Below are positions 44,949 through 53,505 of a stretch of 64,000 nucleotides of DNA, piece by piece (the stretch's first letter is position 1; each line of letters opens with the position of its first letter). Source of the DNA: Solwaraspora sp. WMMD1047 (GTDB lineage Bacteria > Actinomycetota > Actinomycetes > Mycobacteriales > Micromonosporaceae). The position numbers were made by a program, and so were the translations under genes. The stretch is from positions 6,662,501 through 6,726,500 of the forward strand of contig NZ_JARUBL010000001.1 of the NCBI RefSeq assembly GCF_029626155.1. Reading direction: 5' to 3'. A model generated the notes under the pieces. It had not been told where the DNA came from. It saw only the letters and a program-made list of their open reading frames with translations, and did no database searches.

Positions 44949-45746
44949 GTGCCGAACATCGACGTCAACGGAGCGACGCTGGCCTACGACGAGGCCGGTG
45001 TGGGCTCGCCGGTGGTCCTCCTGCACGCCGGGATCGCCGACCGCCGGATGTGGCGTGGGCAACTCGCCGCCCTCGCCGCCCGGCACCGGGTGGTCGCGCT
45101 GGACCTGCGGGGGTACGGCGAATCCGACCTGCCGAGCACCCCGTTCGCCCACCACGACGACGTCGTCGGACTGCTCGACGCGCTCGGCATCGAGCGGGCC
45201 GCGCTGGTCGGCTGCTCGTTCGGCGGGTCGGTGGCGATCGACACCGCACTCGCCCACCCGGACCGGGTCACCGCCCTGGCGTTGTTCGGCACCGCCGTCT
45301 CCGGCTACGAGTGGTCCGCCGAGACCAGCGATCTGTGGGATTCGCTTGTCGGCGACGTACCGGCCGAGGACCTGGACGCGATGGCGGCGGCCGAGGTCCG
45401 GTTCTGGGTGGTCGGACCCGGCCGTGAGCCGGCGGACGTCGACCCCGATCTGGTGGCGTTCGCCCAGCAGATGGATCGTCGGGCGCTGGCCGCGGAGGCC
45501 GCGCTCGGCGACGTGATCACCGGCGAGCTGGACCCGCCGGCGGTCGGCCGACTCGGCGAGCTGCGGATGCCGGTGCTGGTGCAGGTTGGCGCGGCCGACG
45601 TACCGGACATCGGCCGACTGGCCGCGAAGATCACCGCCGAGGCGCCGGCCGCCACCCGCCTTCCGGACGTCCCGGACGCCGGGCACCTGCTCCCGCTGGA
45701 ACACCCCGACCGGGTGAACGAGGCCCTACTCGACTTCCTGGCCTGA
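44949..45746 (+). CDS. Alpha/beta-fold hydrolase
   Basis: 265 aa from GTG 44949. VVLLHAGIADRRMW near the N-terminus, nucleophile elbow GCSFGGSVA (Ser), VQVGAADVPD (Asp) and the final GHLLPLEHPD (His). This is the dienelactone/3-oxoadipate-lactonase-like layout; substrate unknown. It converges on the asparaginase gene. Confidence 0.9.
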   Translation: MPNIDVNGATLAYDEAGVGSPVVLLHAGIADRRMWRGQLAALAARHRVVALDLRGYGESDLPSTPFAHHDDVVGLLDALGIERAALVGCSFGGSVAIDTALAHPDRVTALALFGTAVSGYEWSAETSDLWDSLVGDVPAEDLDAMAAAEVRFWVVGPGREPADVDPDLVAFAQQMDRRALAAEAALGDVITGELDPPAVGRLGELRMPVLVQVGAADVPDIGRLAAKITAEAPAATRLPDVPDAGHLLPLEHPDRVNEALLDFLA

Positions 45747-45854
45747 GTCACCGACACCCGACCGCTGTCTCAGCGGGACCGAACCCGTCGGCGTCCCGAG
45801 GACCGAACCCGCCGGTCCCGGGGAGACACGACCCGCAAACGCCAGCGGGCGCGG

Positions 45855-46820
45855 TCACCAGAGGGCGCGGACCGCGCCGACCGGCTCGCCGCCGCCGTAG
45901 ACCACCGGCTCGGCCAGTTCGGGCGGAATCGACGCGGTCACGCCCAGCCGGCGCAGGCCCGCGGTCAGCGCGGGCAGGCAGGCCCGGCCGGCGCCGTCGT
46001 CGACCTTGACGGCCACCGCCCCGACGCCGAGCAGCGCCGCCGCGATCACCCCCTCGGCACCCCCCTTGACCAGCAGCCCCGGCACGGCGGCCAGGAACTG
46101 GCTGTCGTACGCGGTCGGGCCGGTCCCGGCCACAAGCGTCGGGTGGGCGCGCATCGCGTCGGCGACGGTCCGCGGCACCGAGCCGGGCTCGGCCGAGACC
46201 AGCCGCAGGTAGGCGGTGGCCAGCCCGGTCAGCGACGCGGACAGCACCGGCGCACCGCAGCCGTCCACCCCGACCGCGACGGCCGGCTCGCCGGTGAACT
46301 CCTCGATCGCGGCACTGATCCGCTCCTGCAGGGGGTGTTCCGGCCGCCAGTAGCCGTCGGTCGGCCAGCCGGCGGCCAGGCAGGTCAGCAGCATCCCGGT
46401 GTGCTTGCCGGAGCAGTTCATCTGGAGCCGGGACCGGCCGCCGCCGGCCCGCAGCACGGTGGTCCGGGCGTCCTCGGAGACCGGGAGGTCCGGCGGGCAA
46501 CGCAGCGCGGCCGGCGACAGCCCGGCGCCGGCCAGCAGCGCCGCGACCCGGGCGACGTGCCGCTGTTCTCCGTGGTGGCTGGCGCAGACCAGCGCCAGGT
46601 CGGCCGGGTCGGCGAGCCGCAGTCCACTGCGGAGCATGCCGACCGCCTGCAGCGGCTTGCTTGCCGACCGGGGGAAGATCGGCGACTCGATGTCGCCGGC
46701 CGACACCAGCATTGAGCCGGTCGCGGTCAGGACCGCGATCGAACCGCGGTGGGCGCTCTCCGCGAAGCCGGACCGGACCACCTCGGCGAGCGGAACCCCA
46801 CCCTGGTACGTCTTCGTCAT
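45855..46820 (-). CDS. Asparaginase II family protein (PF06089 type)
   Basis: 321 aa from ATG 46820. Family landmarks: GDIESPIFPRSASKPLQAV, CASHHGEQRHV, MNCSGKHTGMLLTC, VDGCGAPVL and VKVDDGAGRACLPAL. This family differs from classical type I/II asparaginases. It hydrolyses asparagine to aspartate. It is translationally coupled (ATGA) to the BKACE gene upstream, suggesting a shared amino-acid breakdown pathway. Confidence 0.88.
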   Translation of the reverse strand: MTKTYQGGVPLAEVVRSGFAESAHRGSIAVLTATGSMLVSAGDIESPIFPRSASKPLQAVGMLRSGLRLADPADLALVCASHHGEQRHVARVAALLAGAGLSPAALRCPPDLPVSEDARTTVLRAGGGRSRLQMNCSGKHTGMLLTCLAAGWPTDGYWRPEHPLQERISAAIEEFTGEPAVAVGVDGCGAPVLSASLTGLATAYLRLVSAEPGSVPRTVADAMRAHPTLVAGTGPTAYDSQFLAAVPGLLVKGGAEGVIAAALLGVGAVAVKVDDGAGRACLPALTAGLRRLGVTASIPPELAEPVVYGGGEPVGAVRALW

Positions 46821-47662
46821 GCGGCGGACCGGCTGGACAGTCCAAGCAGCTCGCGGGCCTGCCCGGTGCTGGCCGGGGGGCGTTGGGCGACGTGGGCGAG
46901 ACCGACGGCCCGCGCCACCAGCTGCATGTTCGACTCCACCGGCCGACCCTTGGCGTAGCTGATGGTGTCCTCCATGCCGACCCGCAGGTGCCCGTCGGTG
47001 GCCAGCGCGGCGAGCATCACCGGGATGGTGCTGCGGCCGATCCCGGTGGCCGAGAAGGTGGTCCCGGCCGGCAGGTCGCGGATCGCCTGCCGGCAGGCGA
47101 CCAGCGCCTCGGCGGTGCCCGGCATCCCGCCGGGCACCCCCATCACCAGGTCGACGTGGACGTGCCCGCCGGCCGGCAGACCGTACTTGCCGAGCAGCCG
47201 CTGCAGGGCGGTGAGCTGACCGAGGTCGAAGATCTCGTACTCGGGGAGGATGTTGCGCTCCTGCATGCGGGTGTGCAGGTCGACGATGAACTCCCACCGG
47301 TTGAGGAAGACGCCGTCGCCGAAGTTGACCGTGCCCATCGTGCAGGAGGCCATCTCCGGGCCGGCGTCCAGCACGGCCAGCCGGTCGGCCTCCGGGTCGG
47401 TGACCGCGCCGCCGGTGGAGAGCTGCACGATCAGGTCGGTGCTCTCCCGCAGTGCGGCGACGGTGGCCCGGAGCCGGCCCGGGTCGAGGGTGGGGCGGGA
47501 GCCCTCGTCGCGGATGTGGACGTGGATCACGGCGGCACCGAGCGCTTCGCATTCCTTGGCGGTCAGCAGCAGCTCGTCGAGGGTCACCGGCAACGCCGGG
47601 ACCTCGGTCTTTGCGGACTCCGCCCCGGTGGGGGCGACCGTGATCAACGTCGGTGTCGTCAT
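46817..47662 (-). CDS. Beta-keto acid cleavage enzyme (BKACE / 3-keto-5-aminohexanoate cleavage family)
   Basis: 281 aa from ATG 47662. TIM-barrel with the zinc-site His motif VIHVHIRDE, the catalytic HVHVDLVMGVPGGMP and DTISYAKGRPVESN. Family members condense a beta-keto acid with acetyl-CoA and release acetoacetate. The specific beta-keto acid is unknown. The TetR gene ends 11 nt beyond its start, and asparaginase follows downstream. Confidence 0.9.
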   Translation of the reverse strand: MTTPTLITVAPTGAESAKTEVPALPVTLDELLLTAKECEALGAAVIHVHIRDEGSRPTLDPGRLRATVAALRESTDLIVQLSTGGAVTDPEADRLAVLDAGPEMASCTMGTVNFGDGVFLNRWEFIVDLHTRMQERNILPEYEIFDLGQLTALQRLLGKYGLPAGGHVHVDLVMGVPGGMPGTAEALVACRQAIRDLPAGTTFSATGIGRSTIPVMLAALATDGHLRVGMEDTISYAKGRPVESNMQLVARAVGLAHVAQRPPASTGQARELLGLSSRSAA

Positions 47663-47672
47663 GCCGGCGATC

Positions 47673-48350
47673 CTAGCCAGGGTCGCCGGCGGCCTCCCGG
47701 ATCAGCTCCTCGACCTCGGCCTCGAAGAGCCGGCCGGGGTCGAAGCCCATCTGCTCGAAGTGTCCCTCGACCTCCAGACTGACCGTGCCGTGCATCCGGG
47801 TCCAGCCGGTCACCGCGCGCCGCAGCGCCGGGCCGCCCCAGGGCGCGGCCGGGTTGCGGTCGGCCATCCCGGCGGCGAGCTGGCCCTCCAGCTCCGGATA
47901 GCGGGGTTCGCCGCCGAGCGCGGCGATCGGGTCGAGGAAGGTGCGCAGCGTCCGGGTGGCGGCGGCGACGGTGTGCGCGGGGGCGGTGTAGCCGGGCACG
48001 GGGGTGCCGAAGAGCAGTAGGTAACGGTGTGGCTGGGCGAGCGCCCAGGCCCGGTAGGCGCGGGCCAGCGCGCGTACCCGGTCGGCCGGTGGCCGGTCGG
48101 CGACGACGCCGGCCTCGGTCTCGATGGTGTCGGCCAGGTCGTGGTAGCCGTCGCTGATCAGCTCGGTGAGCAATTCGTCGCGGCCGGCGAAGTAGCGGTA
48201 GAGGGCCGGGCCGGTCATCCCGAGTTCCTTGCCGATGGCGTTCAGCGACAGCGACTGCGGCCCGGCCGCGGCGATCTGGCGCAGCGCGGCGGCCTTCGCC
48301 TCCTCCCGGGTCTGGGCCCGGATCCGCTCCCGGCGGGTTGCGTTCTCCAT
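47673..48350 (-). CDS. TetR/AcrR-family repressor
   Basis: 225 aa from ATG 48350. The HTH is SLNAIGKELGMTGPALYRYFAGRDEL; the C-terminal domain is the TetR_C WHG/TetR_C_33 type (YRAWALAQPHRYLLLFG). It is divergent from the quinone oxidoreductase and a near-perfect palindrome lies between them, so it probably represses both. It may also co-control the BKACE-asparaginase pair downstream. Confidence 0.9.
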   Translation of the reverse strand: MENATRRERIRAQTREEAKAAALRQIAAAGPQSLSLNAIGKELGMTGPALYRYFAGRDELLTELISDGYHDLADTIETEAGVVADRPPADRVRALARAYRAWALAQPHRYLLLFGTPVPGYTAPAHTVAAATRTLRTFLDPIAALGGEPRYPELEGQLAAGMADRNPAAPWGGPALRRAVTGWTRMHGTVSLEVEGHFEQMGFDPGRLFEAEVEELIREAAGDPG

Positions 48351-48357
48351 CGGGATA

Positions 48358-48375
48358 CTCTAACTTGAGTTAGAG
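48358..48375. promoter_or_regulatory. Likely TetR operator palindrome
   Basis: CTCTAACT-TG-AGTTAGAG forms two perfect 8-nt arms with a 2-nt centre. It lies 7 nt upstream of the tetR ATG and 29 nt from the oxidoreductase ATG. Repression of both genes from one operator is typical for divergent TetR pairs. A weaker related motif, TCTAACACAAGT, follows at about 48378. Confidence 0.75.
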
Positions 48376-48403
48376 GTTCTAACACAAGTAAGGAGCTATC
48401 ACG

Positions 48404-49414
48404 ATGACGCAGGTGACCGAGATCGTCATGCCGCACGTCGGCGGTCCCGAGGTGCTCAAGGTTCAGCAACGGGACCTGCCCGCTCCCGGGCCGGGTCAGG
48501 TCCGGGTCCGGGTCGAGGCGGCCGGCGTCTCCTTCGCCGAGGTGCAGATGCTGCGCGGCCGCTACTTCGCCCAGCCGACGTTCCCGTTCGTACCCGGCTA
48601 CGACCTGGTCGGCCGAATCGAGGCGGTCGGACCGGGCGGGTCGGGCGGTGACGGGCTGGCCGTCGGGCAGCGGGTGGCCGCGATGACCCGGACCGGCGCC
48701 TGGTCGCAGAGCGTGCTGCTGCCGGCGACACACCTGGTGCCGGTGCCCGAGTCGGTCGACGCGGCCGAGGCGGTCGCGCTGGTCACCAACGGGGTGACCG
48801 CGTACCAGATGGTCCACCGGGTGGCCCGGGTCGCCGCCGGCGACACCGTGCTGGTGCACGGCGCGGCCGGCGGGGTCGGCACCCTCCTGGTCCGGCTGGC
48901 GCTGCGGGCCGGCGCCCGGGTGATCGGCACCGCGTCGCCGGGCAAGCACGACCGGGTCCGCGAGCTGGGTGCCAGCCCGCTCGACTACCGGGAGCCGAAC
49001 CTGGCCGACCGGGTCCGGGAACTGGCGCCCGACGGGGTGGCCGCTGTCTTCGACCACGCCGCCGGGCCGGGACTGCGCGAGTCCTGGCGGTCGCTGGGGC
49101 GGGGCGGGACGCTCGTCGTCTACGGCAGCGCGTCGACCCTGGACGACCAGGGCTGGCGGATGACGCCGTACGTGCAGACGATCGGCCGGCTGCTCTGGTG
49201 GCGGGCGCTGCCCAACGGCCGGCGGACCAGCTTCTACGGGATCCGGCAGGACAAGAACTTCGACGCGGACCTGGCCACCGTCCTGGAGCTGCTGCGCACC
49301 GGCGAGCTGAAGCCGGCGGTGGCGGCCCGGCTGCCGCTTACCGACGCCACCCGGGCCTTGCGGATGCTCGACGACCGGGCCGTGGTGGGGAAGGTGGTGC
49401 TGGTGCCGGCCTGA
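48404..49414 (+). CDS. NADPH:quinone oxidoreductase-like MDR protein (zinc-less)
   Basis: 336 aa from ATG 48404, 7 nt after AAGGAG. The GroES-like N-domain is followed by the nucleotide-binding HGAAGGVGTLLVRLALRAGARVIG. No zinc-ligand Cys cluster is present, as expected for quinone reductases. The TetR gene and operator next door suggest induction by an electrophile or drug. Confidence 0.9.
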   Translation: MTQVTEIVMPHVGGPEVLKVQQRDLPAPGPGQVRVRVEAAGVSFAEVQMLRGRYFAQPTFPFVPGYDLVGRIEAVGPGGSGGDGLAVGQRVAAMTRTGAWSQSVLLPATHLVPVPESVDAAEAVALVTNGVTAYQMVHRVARVAAGDTVLVHGAAGGVGTLLVRLALRAGARVIGTASPGKHDRVRELGASPLDYREPNLADRVRELAPDGVAAVFDHAAGPGLRESWRSLGRGGTLVVYGSASTLDDQGWRMTPYVQTIGRLLWWRALPNGRRTSFYGIRQDKNFDADLATVLELLRTGELKPAVAARLPLTDATRALRMLDDRAVVGKVVLVPA

Positions 49415-49509
49415 CGGCCATCCGGTCCGGCGGCGCGTCCGTCAAGTCCGGGCCGGGCCTGATCGGGCCGGGTCGGGTCGGCGCGCGGCCGGCGCCGCGA
49501 GCCCGCCGG

Positions 49510-49550
49510 TCAGTCCGGGTCGATGGCGGCTCAGTCCGGGTCGATGGCGG
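49510..49550. repeat. 21-nt direct duplication at the end of the ygfZ-like gene
   Basis: TCAGTCCGGGTCGATGGCGG occurs at 49510-49529 and 49531-49550. The second copy encodes the gene's last codons and stop; the first copy lies just past the stop and would encode the same IDPD-stop. It looks like a slippage duplication. Confidence 0.8.
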
Positions 49551-50643
49551 CGGCCTGCTCGCCGACCAGCAGGCGGGCGTCGTCGGCGACTGACCGCTTG
49601 ACCACGGCCAGCGCCACCTGACCCAGCTCGAAGTGGCGCACCGCCGTGCCAACGAAGCCGACCGTACGACCGTCCAGCACCACCGGCGTACCCACCGCCG
49701 GGAGCTGGTCGCTGCCCACCCCGTCGAGGTGCAGCAGCACCAGTCGGCGCGGCGGCCGGCCCAGGTTGTGCACCCGGGCCACCGTCTCCTGGCCCCGGTA
49801 GCAGCCCTTCTCCAGATGCACCGCCGGGGCGAGCAGCTCCACCTCCGCCGGCAGCGTCCGGTGGTCGGTCTCGAAGCCGACCCGGGCCCGCCGGGCGGCC
49901 ACCCGCAACGCCTCGTACGCCCACAGCCCGGCCACCGGCACCCCGGCCCCGGTCAGCTCCCCCACCACCTGCTCCATCGACGCGCGCGGCACCAGCAGAT
50001 CCACCCCGAGGCCGGCGCGGCGGGCCCAGTCGCCGCCGGTCAACGGGCTGACCGCGTACCGCGTGGTGGGGCGAGGGGGCACCGAGCCGGCGGTGAACTT
50101 CGGTCCCGGCACCGCGACCACGTCGGGGTCGGCCAGCCCGGTCGCGCCGAGGGTGCCGGCGGCGGCCACCGCCTCCGGGCCGACAAGCGACAGCACCGCC
50201 CAGTCGGCGGTCGCGTCGCGCGGATCCACCCGGGTGAAGAAGCGCATCTTCTCCAGGTAGGTGAGCAGCCCGCCGGTGTCGCCGGGTTCGGTGTCCAGCC
50301 AGGTGGTCGTGCCGTCCTCGGCGACCATCGCGTGCTGTTCGATGTGCCCGTGTGGGGAAAGCACCAGCAGCTCGCTGCCCTGGCCGGCGGCGAGGTCCGA
50401 AAGGTGCTGGGTGGTCAGGGTGTGCAGCCAGCCGGCCCGCTCCTCGCCCGGCACGGCGACCACGCCCCGGTGCGACCGGTCGACCAGGCCGACGCCGGTG
50501 GCGAGCTGCCGCTGCTCGCGCATCGGGTCGCCGTAGTGGGCCGCCACCGACCGCACCCCGGCGGCGGCGTGTTCGGGCTCCGGCCGGTCCCGGGTCTGCT
50601 CGTCGACGGCTTCCACAGCCACCGCACCGGCGATGTCGATCAT
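49531..50643 (-). CDS. ygfZ: Folate-binding YgfZ/GcvT-like protein (iron-sulfur assembly helper)
   Basis: 370 aa from ATG 50643, overlapping the Fur-family gene's stop by 4 nt (ATGA). The family signature K-G-C-Y-R-G-Q-E is present (LEKGCYRGQETVARV), with the folate-binding region RYAVSPLTGGDWARRAG. YgfZ proteins help repair or assemble certain Fe-S enzymes with tetrahydrofolate. Length is normal. Confidence 0.92.
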   Translation of the reverse strand: MIDIAGAVAVEAVDEQTRDRPEPEHAAAGVRSVAAHYGDPMREQRQLATGVGLVDRSHRGVVAVPGEERAGWLHTLTTQHLSDLAAGQGSELLVLSPHGHIEQHAMVAEDGTTTWLDTEPGDTGGLLTYLEKMRFFTRVDPRDATADWAVLSLVGPEAVAAAGTLGATGLADPDVVAVPGPKFTAGSVPPRPTTRYAVSPLTGGDWARRAGLGVDLLVPRASMEQVVGELTGAGVPVAGLWAYEALRVAARRARVGFETDHRTLPAEVELLAPAVHLEKGCYRGQETVARVHNLGRPPRRLVLLHLDGVGSDQLPAVGTPVVLDGRTVGFVGTAVRHFELGQVALAVVKRSVADDARLLVGEQAAAIDPD

Positions 50644-51074
50644 TTCCGCTCCCCGCACTTGCCGCAGTCCCCGAAGAGTGCCACGTGCCCGATGTCGACC
50701 TGGAAGCCCCGCTCCGCGGCGAGTTGGCCGGCGAGCGGTTCGAGCAGCCGGGGGTCGAACTCGTCCACCGCCCCGCAGGACCGGCAGACCAGGTGGACGT
50801 GCTGGTCCTCGCCGGCCGGGTGGTAGGTCGGCGAACCGTGCGACAGGTGGGTGTGCCGGACCAGCCCCAGCCGTTCGAGCAGTTCCAGGGTGCGGTAGAT
50901 GGTGGTGATGTTCACCCCGGCGGCCACCTCGCGGACGGCCGTGTGCACCTGCTCCGGGGTGGCGTGCCGCAGCTCCAGCACCGCTTCCAGGATCAACTGG
51001 CGCTGGGCGGTCAGCCGCAGCCCACGGGAGCGCAGCAGTTCGGCCAGCGATGTGTCGGACACGTTTCCGAGCAT
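50640..51074 (-). CDS. Fur-family metalloregulator, Nur-like
   Basis: 144 aa. HTH region RGLRLTAQRQLILEAVLEL and ATPEQVHTAVREVAAGVNITTIYRTLELLERLGLV; metal-site HLVCRSCG and C-terminal DCGKCGE zinc-type cysteines. The HTH half resembles the nickel regulator Nur of Streptomyces coelicolor more than Fur or Zur in my memory. Metal is not certain. It is coupled to ygfZ. Confidence 0.85.
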   Translation of the reverse strand: MLGNVSDTSLAELLRSRGLRLTAQRQLILEAVLELRHATPEQVHTAVREVAAGVNITTIYRTLELLERLGLVRHTHLSHGSPTYHPAGEDQHVHLVCRSCGAVDEFDPRLLEPLAGQLAAERGFQVDIGHVALFGDCGKCGERK

Positions 51075-51114
51075 AGTCCGGCGGCCGGACCGGACCCGTG
51101 CGCCGCCGGAACTG

Positions 51115-51714
51115 TCAGCCGCCGACCCGGAGCAGGCGGGCGGAGAGGTGCGGGGTGAGCGGGTGCCCCACCGCCGCCATGTCCTGGGCGTAGAGCAGCT
51201 CGCCGTCGATGATCCCGAACAGCCGATGGCCGGCGGTCACCTCCTTGGCGGTGGCGGTCCGCAGCACCGCGTCGGTGGCCAACTCGACCTTGGTGCCGGT
51301 GACCCGGCCCAGATAGAGCTCCATCACCCCGGTCGGGGTCATCAGCATGACCTCCAACTCGTCGGTGGCCTTGCCGTCGTCCAGCACCGGCCGCCACCAG
51401 CCGACCTCCCGGCCCGCCGGCCGCACCGGCTGGCTCTGCTCGTCGAGCAGCCAGGCCCGCGACTCGTAGCGCAGGAACGGCCGCCCGTCGTGGCTGATGG
51501 TGATCTCCTGGGCGTACGCGAAGTCGTCGATGGTCGGGTAGCCGCCCTGGCCCCGGCCCCGCCACTGCCCGATGTAGGGCAGCAGGCCGAGCAACGCCGG
51601 GTGCAGGTCCGGGCCGACCCGCAGGTCGTAGGTCTCCTCGAACGGGTACGGGTCGACCGGCGGCGCGTTGAGCCAGGGTGGCGGCTCGATCGGGCTGTCC
51701 GTCGGGTTGCTCAC
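51115..51714 (-). CDS. Nitrobindin / FABP-like heme-binding protein
   Basis: 199 aa from GTG 51714, only 4 nt after the stop of the 34-aa peptide gene. The beta-barrel signature GQWRGRGQGGYPTI (GxWxGxG) is the hallmark of bacterial nitrobindins/THAP4-like lipocalins. A heme-linked peroxynitrite isomerase activity is known for the family. Active-site His is not obvious to me here. Confidence 0.85.
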   Translation of the reverse strand: MSNPTDSPIEPPPWLNAPPVDPYPFEETYDLRVGPDLHPALLGLLPYIGQWRGRGQGGYPTIDDFAYAQEITISHDGRPFLRYESRAWLLDEQSQPVRPAGREVGWWRPVLDDGKATDELEVMLMTPTGVMELYLGRVTGTKVELATDAVLRTATAKEVTAGHRLFGIIDGELLYAQDMAAVGHPLTPHLSARLLRVGG

Positions 51715-51718
51715 CGGT

Positions 51719-51823
51719 TCACCAACGTCCTCTCGAAATCCGTACCGCCAGATAGACCAGCCCACCGGCGAGCGCGCCGAATCCCGCCACCAGCAGGCTG
51801 ACGAACCCAATCTCGGTAACCAT
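51719..51823 (-). CDS. 34-residue single-pass membrane peptide
   Basis: ATG 51823 to TGA 51719-51721. The peptide starts MVTEIGFVSLLVAGF, continues with a hydrophobic ALAGGLVYLAV stretch and ends RISRGRW, so one membrane helix with a basic C-terminal tail. AGGA lies about 10 nt upstream. It ends 4 nt before the nitrobindin GTG, hence co-translated. It may be a conserved small membrane protein; I recall similar peptides in this actinobacterial context but not their function. Confidence 0.7.
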   Translation of the reverse strand: MVTEIGFVSLLVAGFGALAGGLVYLAVRISRGRW

Positions 51824-51848
51824 GACAAGGTCATCCTATGCTGGCCCG

Positions 51849-52211
51849 ATGGCTCGCACTCTCGTCGTCAAGGCCACCGCCGGTTCGGACGCCCCGGAGC
51901 GGTGTGCGCAGGCGTTCACGGTAGCGGCCACCGCCGTCGCGGCCGGCGCCGACGTGTCGCTCTGGCTGACCGGGGAGTCGAGCTGGTTCGCGCTGCCCGG
52001 CCGGGCCGCCGAGTTCGACCTGCCGCACTCCGCGCCGCTGGCCGACCTGCTGGACGCGGTGCTCGCCGCCGGCCGGGTGACGGTCTGCACCCAGTGCGCC
52101 GCCCGCCGGGAGATCACCGCCGCCGACGTGCTGCCCGGGGTACGGATCGCCGGCGCCGCGGCGTTCGTCGAGGAGACCCTGGCCGACGGGGTCCAGGCGC
52201 TCGTCTACTGA
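51849..52211 (+). CDS. DsrE-family protein
   Basis: 120 aa from ATG 51849. The fold pattern LVVKATAGSDAPERCAQAFTVA plus GADVSLWLTGESSW matches DsrE/DsrF-like proteins. CTQCAARREI carries two Cys that could be redox or sulfur carriers. The exact task is unknown. It is divergent from the nitrobindin/peptide genes and 57 nt from acetate kinase. Confidence 0.82.
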   Translation: MARTLVVKATAGSDAPERCAQAFTVAATAVAAGADVSLWLTGESSWFALPGRAAEFDLPHSAPLADLLDAVLAAGRVTVCTQCAARREITAADVLPGVRIAGAAAFVEETLADGVQALVY

Positions 52212-52268
52212 CCCGGCCGGCCGCGACTGCGTCGCGCCTCTCCCTGACTGGATCGCGTCCGGTCGGGT

Positions 52269-53381
52269 ATGACAACGGGCGTGACCATCCTCACCGTCAT
52301 CGCCGGATCGTCCAGCCTGCACGTCGCGTACGTCCGCGACGGCGAGGTGACCGACCGGCTGGACCGCTCCGACCCGCCCGGCTCGCCCGACGCCGACGAG
52401 CCGCTGCGGCGGTTCGTCGCCGACCACGAGCCACCGACGGCGGTCGGCCACCGGCTGGTGCACGGCGGGGAGCTGGTCAACCGGCCCCGGCTGCTCGACG
52501 ACGACCTGCGGGCCGAGCTGGCCGAGCTGGTCACCCTCGCGCCGCTGCACCTGCCGCCCGCCCTGCGCCTGATCGACCTGACCCGGTCCGAGCTGCCCGC
52601 AGTACCCCAGGTGGTCTGCCCGGACACCGCGTTCCACGCCGGGCTGCCCGACGCGGCGGCGACCTATCCGCTGCCCGCGCAGTGGCGCGACCGGTGGGGG
52701 CTGCGCCGGTACGGCTTCCACGGCATCTCCTACGCGTACGCCCTGCGCCGCACCGCCGAGCTGCTCGACCGGCCGGCAACCGGGCTGCACCTGGTCATGG
52801 CACACCTGGGCGGCGGCGCCTCGGTCTGCGCGGTCCGCGACGGCCGCAGCGTGGACACCTCGATGGGCTTCACCCCGCTGGACGGGGTGCCGATGGCGAA
52901 GCGGTCCGGCGCGGTGGACCCGGGGATGCTGCTCTGGCTGCTGGACGGCCGGCTGGACCGCGCGGAGCTGGCCGACGGGCTGAACCGCCGCTCCGGGCTG
53001 CTCGGCCTCTCCGGCGGCCGATCCGACGACACCCGGGACCTGGTCGCCGCCGCCGGCTCCGACCCGGCCGCCCGGCTCGCGCTGGCGGTCTACACCCATC
53101 GGGTACGCCGGGAGCTGGCCGCCGCCGCGACCAGTCTGGACCGGCTGGACGCGGTGGTCTTCACCGGCGAGATCGGCTGGGATCAACCGGAGGTACGCGC
53201 CGACGTCTGCGCCGGCCTGCGGCTGTTCGGGGTGGAGCCGCCGGTGGCCGGCAACCTGGCCGCCGACGGTCTGGTCTCGGCTCCGGGCGCGGCGGTGCCG
53301 GTGCTGGTGGTCGAGCCACGCGAGGAACTGCAGGTGGCGGCGGAGACCACCGAGGCGGCACGAGCCGCCCAGGTCGGCTAG
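52269..53381 (+). CDS. ackA: Acetate/propionate kinase family protein with altered phosphate loop
   Basis: 370 aa. ATG 52269 is in frame with GTG 52281. Kinase motifs: GHRLVHGG (Arg), VVCPDTAFH (Asp), RYGFHGIS, AHLGGGASV, DTSMGFTPLDG, RSGAVDPG (Arg). The N-terminal motif, usually N-x-GSSSxK, reads IAGSSSLH: the Asn and Lys are replaced. The protein is also shorter than the usual 390-400 aa. It would convert acetate and ATP to acetyl-phosphate. No pta or xfp gene is adjacent. Its stop codon is inside the first 45-bp repeat unit. Confidence 0.82.
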   Translation: MTTGVTILTVIAGSSSLHVAYVRDGEVTDRLDRSDPPGSPDADEPLRRFVADHEPPTAVGHRLVHGGELVNRPRLLDDDLRAELAELVTLAPLHLPPALRLIDLTRSELPAVPQVVCPDTAFHAGLPDAAATYPLPAQWRDRWGLRRYGFHGISYAYALRRTAELLDRPATGLHLVMAHLGGGASVCAVRDGRSVDTSMGFTPLDGVPMAKRSGAVDPGMLLWLLDGRLDRAELADGLNRRSGLLGLSGGRSDDTRDLVAAAGSDPAARLALAVYTHRVRRELAAAATSLDRLDAVVFTGEIGWDQPEVRADVCAGLRLFGVEPPVAGNLAADGLVSAPGAAVPVLVVEPREELQVAAETTEAARAAQVG

Positions 53382-53505
53382 GACAGCGCCGCCGGCGACG
53401 ACCGCCGAGGACTCACGGTCGGCTAGGACCGCGCGGCCGGCGACCACCGCCGAGGGCCCACGGTCGGCTGGGACGCGCGACCGGCGGCGACCGCGCGGAC
53501 CCCTG
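53373..53505. repeat. Imperfect 45-bp tandem repeat at the acetate kinase 3' end
   Basis: Two 45-nt units, 53373-53417 and 53418-53462, begin GTCGGCTAGGAC and share most bases; a third, shortened unit follows from 53463. The first contains the acetate kinase stop (GTC GGC TAG). It is GC-rich and probably non-coding. Confidence 0.75.

Noticed and set aside
45747-45854. Short repeats of GGACCGAACCCG in the gap between the hydrolase and asparaginase genes
   Set aside because: Only two imperfect copies in a GC-rich stretch; no clear stem or operator.
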